Assembly: GCA_045540655.1 (NCBI GenBank)
Contig: JAZQHP010000137.1
Location: forward strand, 1 to 23,866
Reading direction: 5' to 3'
From: RGIG1959 sp045540655
GTDB lineage: Bacteria > Bacillota > Clostridia > Oscillospirales > Acutalibacteraceae
Length of the DNA stretch: 23,866 bases
In this document: positions 15,179 to 22,516 of the stretch, one piece after another
Position numbering within the stretch: position 1 is the stretch's first letter
Layout of the letters: every line of letters begins with the position of its first letter
Program-made: the position numbers and the translations under genes
Notes under the pieces: generated by a model
Database searches by the model: none
What the model saw: only the letters and a program-made list of their open reading frames with translations
Told to the model about the DNA's origin: nothing

Positions 15179-15217
15179 AAAACCGAACGCCCGTGTTGAA
15201 AACGGCGTTCGGTTTTT
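15179..15217. terminator. Terminator of the era-yqzL-recO-mutS2 operon
   Basis: AAAACCGAACGCC (15179-15191) pairs over 13 bp with GGCGTTCGGTTTT (15204-15216) around a 12-nt loop. T-runs occur on both strands, so it can act in either direction. It lies 29 nt after the mutS2 stop on the minus strand. Confidence 0.88.
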
Positions 15218-15245
15218 CTTTGCGTAAAAGAGAGATGCGCATCCT

Positions 15246-17615
15246 TTATTTCAGTTCCACGATGGTGACGCCGGTTTCGCCTTCGCCGTACGTGCCCAGG
15301 CGATAGCTTTTAACGCTCGGGTGGCGGCGCAGATGCTGTTGCACGGCGGCGCGAAGCACGCCCGTGCCTTTGCCGTGGATCACGGTGATTTGCGGGATGC
15401 CCGCCATGACGGCGTTGTCGATGAATTCGTCCACCATCAGCAGACCCTCGTCGCACGCCATACCGCGCAGATCCAGATCGGTCTTCGCACTGCGCTCCGC
15501 GCGGGAGGTGGTCTGTCGTTGCACCTGTCCTTTTTTGGCGGCGGATGTCTTCTCGATCAGCCGCAGATTGTCAAGCTTGACGCGGGTGCGGATGATGCCC
15601 GCCTGCACCTCCACCTGTCCATTGGCATCGGGAAGCGAGAGCACGGTTGCTTTTTTATCGATATCAAAGATCAGCACGTCGTCCCCCACCTTCAGCGGGC
15701 GCGGCAGGACATAGCCGCTGTTGGACGGCGCCTGCTTCACGGGGTCGAGCGTTTCGTCAAGATCTTTCAGTTTCCGACGCAGATCGGTTTTCGCCGTCTG
15801 CGCTTCCTTGGCGCCCTGACGGCTTTGCTTGCGCATGGCTTCGAGCTCATCGAGCAACCGTTCCGCCTCCAGACGCGCCTTCTGCGTGATGCGATCCGCT
15901 TCGCGCTTCGCATCCTCGAGCAGTTTATCCTGCTCCATGCGGGCTCGGGCAAGCTGTTCGCGGGTGTGCATCCCCTCCGTTTCGGCACGTTGACGTGCTT
16001 CCTTGGCGGTTTTCAGTTCCTCCTCCAGACGACGGCGGCGTTCTTCCAGACGCACCACCACATCCTCCAGATGGCGATCCTCCCCGCTCACCAATGCTTT
16101 CGCGCGGTCAATCAGCATCTCGCTGATACCCAGCCGCCGCGAAATCGCAAACGCATTGGAGCGCCCGATGGTGCCGACGATCAGACGATAGGTCGGGCGA
16201 AGCGACGCGACATCAAATTCACAACTGCCGTTTTCCACGCCGTCGGTGTGGATCGCGTAGGCTTTGAGCTCGGCGTAGTGGGTGGTCGCGGCAATGCGCG
16301 CACCCTGAGCACGAAGCTGTTCAAGAATCGCCGTGGCAAGCGCCGCACCCTCCACGGGATCGGTGCCCGATCCCAGCTCGTCGAGAAGCACCAGCGACCG
16401 CTCGTCGGCGGTGCCCAGAATCCGCGCGACATTGGTCATGTGCGCCGAGAAGGTGGACAGATTCTGTTCAATGGATTGCTCGTCACCGATATCCACAAGC
16501 ACATGGTCAAATACCGACAGATGACTGCCGTCCGCGCAGGGCGGCAACAGACCGCATCCCACCATCTGGGTCAGCAACCCAATGGTTTTGAGCGTGACGG
16601 TTTTACCGCCCGTGTTCGGGCCGGTGATCACCAGCGTGTCAAACGTCTCTCCGAGCGAAACATCGATCGGCACAACCTTGTCCTTCGCAATGAGCGGGTG
16701 ACGCGCCGCCTTGAGCACGATCACGCCGTCGTCAGACAGGGTCGGTTTCATCGCCTTCATATCGTACCCGAGCGACGCTTTGGCAAAAATCAGGTCCAGC
16801 TCGACCATCACGTCGTATTGCCCGCAAAGCGCATCGGCAAAGCCGCCGACGTCCGCGCAAAGCACCGTCAGAATGCGCTCGATTTCGGCTTCCTCTTTGG
16901 ACAACAACACCTTCAGCTCGTTGTTGGCTTCCACCGCGCCCATCGGCTCGACAAACACCGTTGCGCCCGATGCCGACGTATCGTGCACCAGACCGGGTAC
17001 CTCCGAGCGATGCTCCGCCTTGACGGGAACAACAAACCGTCCGCCGCGGATGGTCACGATGGGATCCTGCAGGAGCTTCTGATAGGCAGGCGAGCGCACC
17101 ATTTTATCCAGCTGGTCGCGCACACGCTGGGATGCCGCGCGCATTTTGCGACGGATGGACGCGAGCTCCGCCGAAGCGGAATCGGCGATTTCCTCGTCGG
17201 TGGTCACGGTTAGCGAGATGCGCTCCTCCAGAAAGCGGTTGGGAGACAACGCGTCAAAGCGATCGTCCAGCACCGTCGAGACATTCTCACACCGCGCCTT
17301 CCATTCGCAAAGCGCACGCACGGTGCGCAGGAAATACGCGATATCCAGCAGTTCGCGCAAGGACAGCACCGCGCCCGCATCCGCGCGGCGCAGGGCGTTT
17401 TTGATATTTTTCGGGTGTCCGAAGGACGGTGAGCCGTAGCTCGCCGTCAGGCGAAGCGCGTCATCCGTTTCCTGAAGCAGGCGCTCCGCTTCGCCGAGAT
17501 ACGGCGACGGACACAAGCCGAGCGCCGCCTGCGCGGCATCGGCAGAGGCGGTTTTTTCCGCCAGCATATGTAAGATTTTTTCCAGCTCCAACGCAGGAGC
17601 GGACGATTGGTTCAT
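15246..17615 (-). CDS. mutS2: MutS2 family ATPase/endonuclease
   Basis: MutS2 is known to suppress recombination and, in Bacillota, to act on collided ribosomes. The 789-residue product has the MutS core with Walker A GPNTGGKT (332-339), Walker B LVLLDELGSGTDP, a long charged coiled-coil (about 490-640) and a C-terminal Smr domain. The Smr domain carries LDLR (714-717) and HGKGTG (747-752), the expected catalytic and nucleic-acid-binding motifs. Length and order are normal. Two adjacent ATGs exist (17618 and 17615); the second is chosen since GGAGG lies 7 nt before it. A longer in-frame version from 17717 overlaps recO and is not supported. The gap to recO is 32 nt, so it is probably in the same operon. 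Confidence 0.95.
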   Translation of the reverse strand: MNQSSAPALELEKILHMLAEKTASADAAQAALGLCPSPYLGEAERLLQETDDALRLTASYGSPSFGHPKNIKNALRRADAGAVLSLRELLDIAYFLRTVRALCEWKARCENVSTVLDDRFDALSPNRFLEERISLTVTTDEEIADSASAELASIRRKMRAASQRVRDQLDKMVRSPAYQKLLQDPIVTIRGGRFVVPVKAEHRSEVPGLVHDTSASGATVFVEPMGAVEANNELKVLLSKEEAEIERILTVLCADVGGFADALCGQYDVMVELDLIFAKASLGYDMKAMKPTLSDDGVIVLKAARHPLIAKDKVVPIDVSLGETFDTLVITGPNTGGKTVTLKTIGLLTQMVGCGLLPPCADGSHLSVFDHVLVDIGDEQSIEQNLSTFSAHMTNVARILGTADERSLVLLDELGSGTDPVEGAALATAILEQLRAQGARIAATTHYAELKAYAIHTDGVENGSCEFDVASLRPTYRLIVGTIGRSNAFAISRRLGISEMLIDRAKALVSGEDRHLEDVVVRLEERRRRLEEELKTAKEARQRAETEGMHTREQLARARMEQDKLLEDAKREADRITQKARLEAERLLDELEAMRKQSRQGAKEAQTAKTDLRRKLKDLDETLDPVKQAPSNSGYVLPRPLKVGDDVLIFDIDKKATVLSLPDANGQVEVQAGIIRTRVKLDNLRLIEKTSAAKKGQVQRQTTSRAERSAKTDLDLRGMACDEGLLMVDEFIDNAVMAGIPQITVIHGKGTGVLRAAVQQHLRRHPSVKSYRLGTYGEGETGVTIVELK

Positions 17616-17647
17616 CATGGTTCCTCCGTTACGTCCGCGCTTTGGCA

Positions 17648-18388
17648 TCATCCAAAAGGCGGGGACGATAGTTCGTTGTAAAACTCCAGCGTCTGAAAGC
17701 GGCGCGACAGCTGACACAGCACAAACGCCTGTGCCGCGGCGGCAAAACTGACGGTCGCTTCCGTCGGCAAACGGAACGAAAAGATTTTGGCGCTGTCGCC
17801 GTACAGCACGTGGCGCATCGCTTCATACGCGCCCGCCGTGAGCGGCAGACTGCCCTGCTCGCGGCATCGGTCACAGCAAAGCGTACCGCTGACGGGATGA
17901 AAATAGATCCCGCCTGCCGCCTGCCCGCAACGGCAGGTGTGAACGTCGGGCTCATAGCCCGCCATCGCCATCAACCGCCACTCGGCAACCGCCTTGATGC
18001 GGTCCCGATCCTCACCTTTTTCCAGCAGATGCAGGGCATTGAGCAACAACTGCAAAAACGGGGCGGCTTCCTCCTCCCGCGGCGCGACCGCCGCGAAAAG
18101 CTCACAAAAGTACTGCGCGAGCGCCAGCTGTTCCACACTGCCGCCCGTCGCAAAAAAGACACGCTCGGGTACGGCGGTGTCTACAATGTATTTGTCGCGT
18201 CCTTTGACGAGCGACAACCGCGCATACGACAGCAGTCGCGTGGCGGCACCCGAACGGCTGTTGATGCGTCTGGCACCGCGCACCGACGCGCGGATCAATC
18301 CGAATTGATCGGTGAGGATCGTGACAAAGCGATCCGCTTCACCCACGGGATTCTCCCTCACGATCAGTCCTTTGGCTGTCAGTGCCAT
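17648..18388 (-). CDS. recO: DNA repair protein RecO
   Basis: RecO loads RecA with RecR in recombinational repair of gaps. The 246-residue product starts MALTAKGLIVRENPVGEADR, a typical OB-fold N-terminus. It has a helical domain and a Cys-rich zinc site, CRC (Cys152, Cys154) with CCDRC (Cys171 or 172, and Cys175), as found in many RecO proteins. The ATG at 18388 is preferred. It gives the usual N-terminus and has GAGGA 8 nt upstream; the ATGs at 18415 and 18403 would add up to nine charged residues. The first 50 nt lie inside yqzL in another frame, which suggests translational coupling. Confidence 0.93.
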   Translation of the reverse strand: MALTAKGLIVRENPVGEADRFVTILTDQFGLIRASVRGARRINSRSGAATRLLSYARLSLVKGRDKYIVDTAVPERVFFATGGSVEQLALAQYFCELFAAVAPREEEAAPFLQLLLNALHLLEKGEDRDRIKAVAEWRLMAMAGYEPDVHTCRCGQAAGGIYFHPVSGTLCCDRCREQGSLPLTAGAYEAMRHVLYGDSAKIFSFRLPTEATVSFAAAAQAFVLCQLSRRFQTLEFYNELSSPPFG

Positions 18389-18494
18389 GTTCCTCTTCCT
18401 CATTTCGGGCGGCATTCACCGCCTGGCGGTAACGCAGATAATCCTCCACGCGTCCGCTCATTTCAAATACCTGCCACCATTGACGGTCATCCAT
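18339..18494 (-). CDS. yqzL: YqzL family small protein
   Basis: This 51-residue ORF starts MDDRQWWQVFEMSGRVEDYL and continues RYRQAV. The pattern W..F..(T/S)G.V..YL.Y(K/R) is that of the YqzL family, and B. subtilis has the same order, era-yqzL-recO. AAGGAAG lies 9 nt before the ATG. The last 16 codons or so are read in the overlap with recO and form a hydrophilic tail (EEEEHGTDS and onward) that looks unconserved. The function of the family is not established to my knowledge. Confidence 0.85.
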   Translation of the reverse strand: MDDRQWWQVFEMSGRVEDYLRYRQAVNAARNEEEEHGTDSQRTDREGESRG

Positions 18495-18552
18495 CGAAGC
18501 CCACTTCCTTTCAAGGACAGTGTGTGCCGATGCACCCCGTCTTATGCGTGCC

Positions 18553-19464
18553 TTACAGCTGATAGCCGAAGCCCGTCAGCAAGCCCTGTCGGTTGCGCCA
18601 GTCCTCTTTGACCTTGATCCAGGTCTTCAGATCCACCTTCGTGCCGAGGAGCTGTTCCATTTCACGGCGCGCCGCCGAGGACACCGCCTTCAGGCGCGCA
18701 CCGCCCTTGCCGATGAGCATACCCTTGTGGGATTCGCGCTCACAATAAATGATGCAGTCGATGTGGATGATCGGCTCGCCCGACGTGGTGGTGCCTTCCT
18801 TGAACTGCTCGGTCACTACGGCGACCCCGTGCGGCACTTCGTCGCGCATCACGCGCAGAATCTGCTCGCGGATGAGCTCGGACGCGAGCACCCGCTCGGG
18901 CTGATCGCTGATGGCATCCTCGGGGAAAAAGTGCGGGCTTTCCATCGCAAAGCCTGCAAGCGCCCGTTCCATCTCCTCGATGCCGTCGCCCGTGACGGCG
19001 CTGACCGGCAGAATTGCCTCAAAATCGTATTCATCCTTGTACGCCGCCATGCACGCAAGCAGATCGGTCTTCTCCTTGACAAGATCGGTCTTGTTGATCA
19101 CCAGCACCGCCGGCATATGGCTTTGCTTCATCTGGGCGATCAGCTCCCGCTCCTCCTCGCGCACGCGCGGGGTCGGCTCCACCACCAGCATCGCGGCATC
19201 CACACTGCTGACCGCTTCGCCGATGGATTTCACCATGTAATCCCCAAGGCGGGTGCGGGGGCGATGAAGACCGGGCGTGTCCAGAAACACCATCTGGGTT
19301 TCGTCCTTGGTCACCACGCCCATGATGCGGGTGCGGGTGGTCTGCGGTTTGTCCGACACGATCGCGACCTTTTGTCCCACCATGCGGTTAAGCAGGGACG
19401 ATTTGCCGACGTTCGGGCAACCGACGATAGCAATGAATGCGGATTTTGAGGTAATATTCGACAT
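18553..19464 (-). CDS. era: GTPase Era
   Basis: Era is an essential GTPase that binds 16S rRNA and helps 30S subunit assembly. The 303-residue product has G1 GCPNVGKSS (15-23), switch region KPQTTRTR, G3 DTPG (62-65), G4 NKTD (125-128) and G5 SAVTG. The C-terminal KH domain has the GMLIGKGGARLK loop. Length and order are normal. AAGGAGA lies 9 nt before the ATG. It is the first gene of the era-yqzL-recO-mutS2 cluster, but I see no clear promoter in the 109-base gap before it. It may depend on readthrough past the hairpin at 19516. Confidence 0.97.
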   Translation of the reverse strand: MSNITSKSAFIAIVGCPNVGKSSLLNRMVGQKVAIVSDKPQTTRTRIMGVVTKDETQMVFLDTPGLHRPRTRLGDYMVKSIGEAVSSVDAAMLVVEPTPRVREEERELIAQMKQSHMPAVLVINKTDLVKEKTDLLACMAAYKDEYDFEAILPVSAVTGDGIEEMERALAGFAMESPHFFPEDAISDQPERVLASELIREQILRVMRDEVPHGVAVVTEQFKEGTTTSGEPIIHIDCIIYCERESHKGMLIGKGGARLKAVSSAARREMEQLLGTKVDLKTWIKVKEDWRNRQGLLTGFGYQL

Positions 19465-19490
19465 AAATCATTTCTCCTTTTTGATGTGGC

Positions 19491-19506
19491 GACGGGAGCT
19501 CCCGTC
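19491..19506. repeat. Perfect 16-bp palindrome in the era leader
   Basis: GACGGGAGCTCCCGTC equals its own reverse complement. It lies 26 nt before the era start codon, between the preceding terminator and the ribosome site. In RNA it would fold as a 6-bp GC stem with a 4-nt loop, without a T-run, so it is not a terminator. It may be an operator or an mRNA structure. Confidence 0.5.
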
Positions 19507-19515
19507 CGAATGTGA

Positions 19516-19561
19516 ACAGAAAGCCGCGACACCGCTTTTACATTCACGGTTGCCGCGGCTT
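19516..19561 (-). terminator. Terminator after the zinc-ribbon membrane protein gene
   Basis: AAGCCGCG (19521-19528) pairs with CGCGGCTT (19554-19561), with an inner ACCG/CGGT pair (19531-19534 and 19547-19550). On the minus strand the stem is followed by TCTGTT, a modest T-rich run. Partial readthrough is possible. Confidence 0.6.
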
Positions 19562-19573
19562 ACCATACATAGG

Positions 19574-20833
19574 TTATCCGTACCGATGCAGGACCAACTC
19601 GTCGCCGCTTTGCGACACGACGATGATCGTGTCCGCGTCCTCCACGAGGAACTGCCACTGCACTTCGGGTTCGCCATTTTCCTTCTCGCGCACAAAATAG
19701 CTGTCCGCGATCAGATACGTGCCGGTCGCCTCGGTCACGACGGGGATGTTGTAGCGCACCGCGCCGTCATCATCCATGGCAAAATAATACTTGCCGTTGT
19801 CGTCGTACCATTCGCCCGTCAGGAACAGCGACGCCATGTTGCTGTCCTTCATCAGACGATAGCGTTGATTGCCGGAGAAGCATTCCACCGCTCCTTCATA
19901 GTCATACATCTTCAGGCGGGATTTGGCATAATCGGTGCGCACATCCCACACGCGCTCGTCGGCGTCCTTGAAATCCCGCTCGGCGAGCATGGTAAACACC
20001 GCTTCCGACGCCTTGTAGGAATCCATCTTGAGAAGCATATCCGCCGCGCCGTAAGCGATCGATTTCCAGAAAATACCAAGACAAACCAGCACACACAGAC
20101 ACGCCGCAGCGACGCTCGACCAGATGACGGCTTTTTTGATCGTCTGACGGCGTTTTTCCTTGGCGATGCGTGCCTCCTCGGCGGCCTGTGCCGCGAGGCG
20201 CTCATCCTCGATGCGTTGCTCCTCGGCGGCGACCCACGCGGGAATATCGAGCGTTTTGACCTGCTCGCGGGTGAGTCCGCAACGCTCGCACGTCTCTTTT
20301 TCGTCGCGCATCATCGTGCCGCACAGGCAGTACCACAGATCCTCGATCTCGGTATACTGCACGCACGCGTGCTCGCCGTGCTGTTCGCGGAAAAATCCGA
20401 TGAGATGGGTCGGCACCGCACGCGACAGCGGTTGCGGATCCTCCAGCGGCATCCATTCGCTCTCGTCCGCGTGCCACTCCTCGCCGTCGGCAAAGGTGAC
20501 CGCGGTCACGCGAAGCTGAAAGTCGGCGGTCGTGTAGTCGGGAAGCACTGTCACATACTGCTGACCGAACAGCGCTCCGTGAGCGGCTTCGAGCTCCTCA
20601 TAGGTATTCTCGATGGCTTCGCCGAGCGTCTCTGCCTGATCGTCCACGGGCTGAATGCGCACGCGAAGCGACGCAATGTCCTTGTCGCCGATGTTCTGGA
20701 ATTTGATCTGTACCAGCCGCGTGCCCGAATAGCGATCGTTCAGCTGGGCGGCCACCACCACCATCACGGGTGAGCCGACCACATATACATTTCGGTGTAC
20801 CCGACCGACCTGTTCATAGCGAAGCTCCGCCAT
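19574..20833 (-). CDS. Zinc-ribbon, single-span membrane protein of unknown function
   Basis: I do not recognise this 419-residue protein. The N-terminal part (1-150) is beta-rich and likely cytoplasmic. A zinc ribbon follows with CLCG and CERCG (Cys169, 171, 182 and 185). Next is a highly charged Ala/Glu helix, probably coiled coil (about 203-230), ending in KEKRRQTIKK. A hydrophobic span (about 235-257) comes after it. The basic residues before the span predict an inside N-terminus. The outside part has helical, TPR-like pairs (about 265-322) and a beta-rich C-terminal domain (about 338-419). The ATG at 20833 is chosen because GGAGG lies 9 nt before it. The ATG at 20842 directly abuts that site. 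It is the last gene of a probable operon with a YebC-family gene and an SH3 lipoprotein. Confidence 0.8.
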   Translation of the reverse strand: MAELRYEQVGRVHRNVYVVGSPVMVVVAAQLNDRYSGTRLVQIKFQNIGDKDIASLRVRIQPVDDQAETLGEAIENTYEELEAAHGALFGQQYVTVLPDYTTADFQLRVTAVTFADGEEWHADESEWMPLEDPQPLSRAVPTHLIGFFREQHGEHACVQYTEIEDLWYCLCGTMMRDEKETCERCGLTREQVKTLDIPAWVAAEEQRIEDERLAAQAAEEARIAKEKRRQTIKKAVIWSSVAAACLCVLVCLGIFWKSIAYGAADMLLKMDSYKASEAVFTMLAERDFKDADERVWDVRTDYAKSRLKMYDYEGAVECFSGNQRYRLMKDSNMASLFLTGEWYDDNGKYYFAMDDDGAVRYNIPVVTEATGTYLIADSYFVREKENGEPEVQWQFLVEDADTIIVVSQSGDELVLHRYG

Positions 20834-20891
20834 CGCCTTCATCCTCCGTTCTCATGGAAGTCATGCAAGGGTCAAAGGTGTTGCACGGACA

Positions 20892-21626
20892 TCAGTCCTC
20901 GTCGCGCTCCCAGTTGTGCCAGACGTTCTGCACGTCGTCGTTGTCCTCGAGCATATCGAGCAGCTTGTCCATCTTGACGCACAGCTCGGGATCGTCGATC
21001 TTGGTGTAGACGTCGGGAACCATTTCCACTTCCGCCGACACAAAGGTGTAGCCCTTCGCTTCCAGATCGTCGCGCACCGCCGAAAAATCCTCAGGCTCGG
21101 TGGTGATTTCAAACACATCTTCGTCCGCGGCAAAGTCCGAAGCGCCCGCTTCCAGCGAATCCTCCATGACCTGATCCTCGTCGAGGCCTTCCGCCTCGAT
21201 CACGAGAATGCCCTTCTTTTTGAACATGAAGCTGACGCAACCCGTCTGACCGAGGTTGCCGCCGTATTTGTCGAAATAGTGACGCATCTCACCCGCGGTA
21301 CGGTTGCGGTTGTCGGTGAGCGTCTCCACGATGACCGCGACGCCGCAGGGACCGTAGCCTTCGTACTGGAGCGCTTCGTACTTATCGGCATCGCCGTCGC
21401 CCGACGCTTTCTTGATGACGCGGTCGATGTTATCGTTGGGGACGTTCGCCGCCTTCGCCTTGGCGATACAATCCTTGAGCTTAGAGTTGGACGCGGGATC
21501 CGCCGAGCCGCCTTCTTTGATCGCGACCGCAATCTCGCGGGCGAGCTTGGTAAAGATCTTGGCTTTCTGACCGTCGGTCTTTTCCTTCTTGCGTTTGATG
21601 TTGTTCCATTTGGAATGTCCGGACAT
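20892..21626 (-). CDS. YebC/PmpR (TACO1) family protein
   Basis: The 244-residue product starts MSGHSKWNNIKRKKEKTDGQ, the near-invariant N-terminus of the family. It contains the central YEGYGPCGVAVIVE motif and the acidic C-terminal domain. It was long annotated as a transcription regulator. More recent work on the family supports a role in translation of difficult (proline-rich) stretches, and the sequence does not decide between these. Length is normal. The ribosome site AGAGGG lies 9 nt before the ATG. The SH3 lipoprotein gene ends 46 nt upstream on the same strand. Confidence 0.95.
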   Translation of the reverse strand: MSGHSKWNNIKRKKEKTDGQKAKIFTKLAREIAVAIKEGGSADPASNSKLKDCIAKAKAANVPNDNIDRVIKKASGDGDADKYEALQYEGYGPCGVAVIVETLTDNRNRTAGEMRHYFDKYGGNLGQTGCVSFMFKKKGILVIEAEGLDEDQVMEDSLEAGASDFAADEDVFEITTEPEDFSAVRDDLEAKGYTFVSAEVEMVPDVYTKIDDPELCVKMDKLLDMLEDNDDVQNVWHNWERDED

Positions 21627-21672
21627 ACTTAAAAACCCTCTTTATTTGTAAAATTTAAATCCTGTCTGATCC

Positions 21673-22368
21673 TCAGTCGAGCGTATCCTCGACATTCGTA
21701 TTGGGAATGCCGTTCTTACCCGTGGTGGTCGTCACCTTGCCGGTGCCCGCCACAGACGGCGCGGTCGTGGTGGTGACTTTGGTGAAATCCTCCGCCTTGA
21801 TGTAGCCGATGCCGCCGTTGTACTCGATCTCGTACCAATCGCCGTCCTTGCCGGTGATCGTCAGCGGCTTATCCTTTTTAAGCTCGCCCATGGGCTCGCT
21901 CTCATTGTCGGGAGCGGGATACACCTTCGCCGTTTCTCCCTTCACGACACCCTCCTGCTTTTTGAAAGCCGTGGTGGTGGTCGCCTGCGGGCGCTCCGCC
22001 TGCATTTCGGACACGTTGAGGTTGCCCTCCACTTCGACATAGTGCGCGTTGATGTAGCCATAGGTGTCGGCGAAGCGAATCTTGTACCAATCGCCTTCGC
22101 GTCCGACGATCTCCACCGATTCGTCGATCAGCACGCCGCCGATCGCGGCATACTGACTGCCGGGGCCCTCGCGGACGTTCAGCTCGGCGTCCATTTTGCC
22201 GTTCACCATCGTGGTCGTGGTGGTCGGCAGAGTCGACTGCGTCGTGGTGGTAACGGTGGTATCGGGGGTTTCGGGCGCATTCTTGCCGCACCCTGCCGCC
22301 AGAGCCACCAGTGCCGCCAACACGACAATCATCACCAGCAGACGTTTGATAATGTGTTGCGTATTCAT
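21673..22368 (-). CDS. Lipoprotein with two bacterial SH3 domains and Thr-rich linkers
   Basis: The 231-residue product has a lipoprotein signal (lipobox LAAGC, Cys27). A Thr-rich linker (about 36-54) leads to a first SH3b domain (about 58-115), with LNVREGPGSQY and GDWYKIRF. A second linker leads to another SH3b domain (about 139-196), with GDWYEIEY and GYIKAEDF, and a Thr-rich tail follows. SH3b domains bind peptidoglycan or other wall ligands. No catalytic domain is present, so it is probably a wall-binding or sensor lipoprotein. AAGGAG lies 10 nt before the ATG and a strong promoter precedes it. It is the first gene of the operon with the YebC-family gene. Confidence 0.88.
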   Translation of the reverse strand: MNTQHIIKRLLVMIVVLAALVALAAGCGKNAPETPDTTVTTTTQSTLPTTTTTMVNGKMDAELNVREGPGSQYAAIGGVLIDESVEIVGREGDWYKIRFADTYGYINAHYVEVEGNLNVSEMQAERPQATTTTAFKKQEGVVKGETAKVYPAPDNESEPMGELKKDKPLTITGKDGDWYEIEYNGGIGYIKAEDFTKVTTTTAPSVAGTGKVTTTTGKNGIPNTNVEDTLD

Positions 22369-22419
22369 GCACTTCTACTCCTTTCGGGTAGTCGAATGAT
22401 AGGTAGACATATTTTCTTG

Positions 22420-22448
22420 ATTATACCATATTTACAGGCGTTGTGCAA
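22420..22448 (-). promoter_or_regulatory. Extended -10 promoter for the SH3 lipoprotein operon
   Basis: On the minus strand, TTGCAC (22443-22448), 17 nt and a perfect TATAAT (22420-22425), with TGG directly before it as an extended -10. The leader to the ATG would be about 45 nt. Confidence 0.78.
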
Positions 22449-22461
22449 CCTTTTTATAGAC

Positions 22462-22502
22462 AAAATGCCCGTCGGACACCGAAAAACGGTACCCGACGGG
22501 CA
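22462..22502 (-). terminator. Terminator of icd
   Basis: TGCCCGTCGG (22466-22475) pairs with CCGACGGGCA (22493-22502), with an inner ACCG/CGGT stem closed by five A. On the minus strand TTTT follows at once. It lies 14 nt after the icd stop. Confidence 0.87.
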
Positions 22503-22516
22503 ATGAAAAACAACGA

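Noticed and set aside
15022..15306. 94-codon frame in the intergenic gap before mutS2's end
   Set aside because: It has no ribosome site, spans a terminator hairpin and runs into mutS2 antisense; its composition is not protein-like.
15321..17213. 630-codon open frame opposite mutS2
   Set aside because: It has the same shadow composition, and mutS2 on the other strand has all its motifs.
17616..17717. N-terminally longer MutS2
   Set aside because: The extra 33 or so residues lie over the end of recO, lack family likeness, and GGAGG points to the ATG at 17615.
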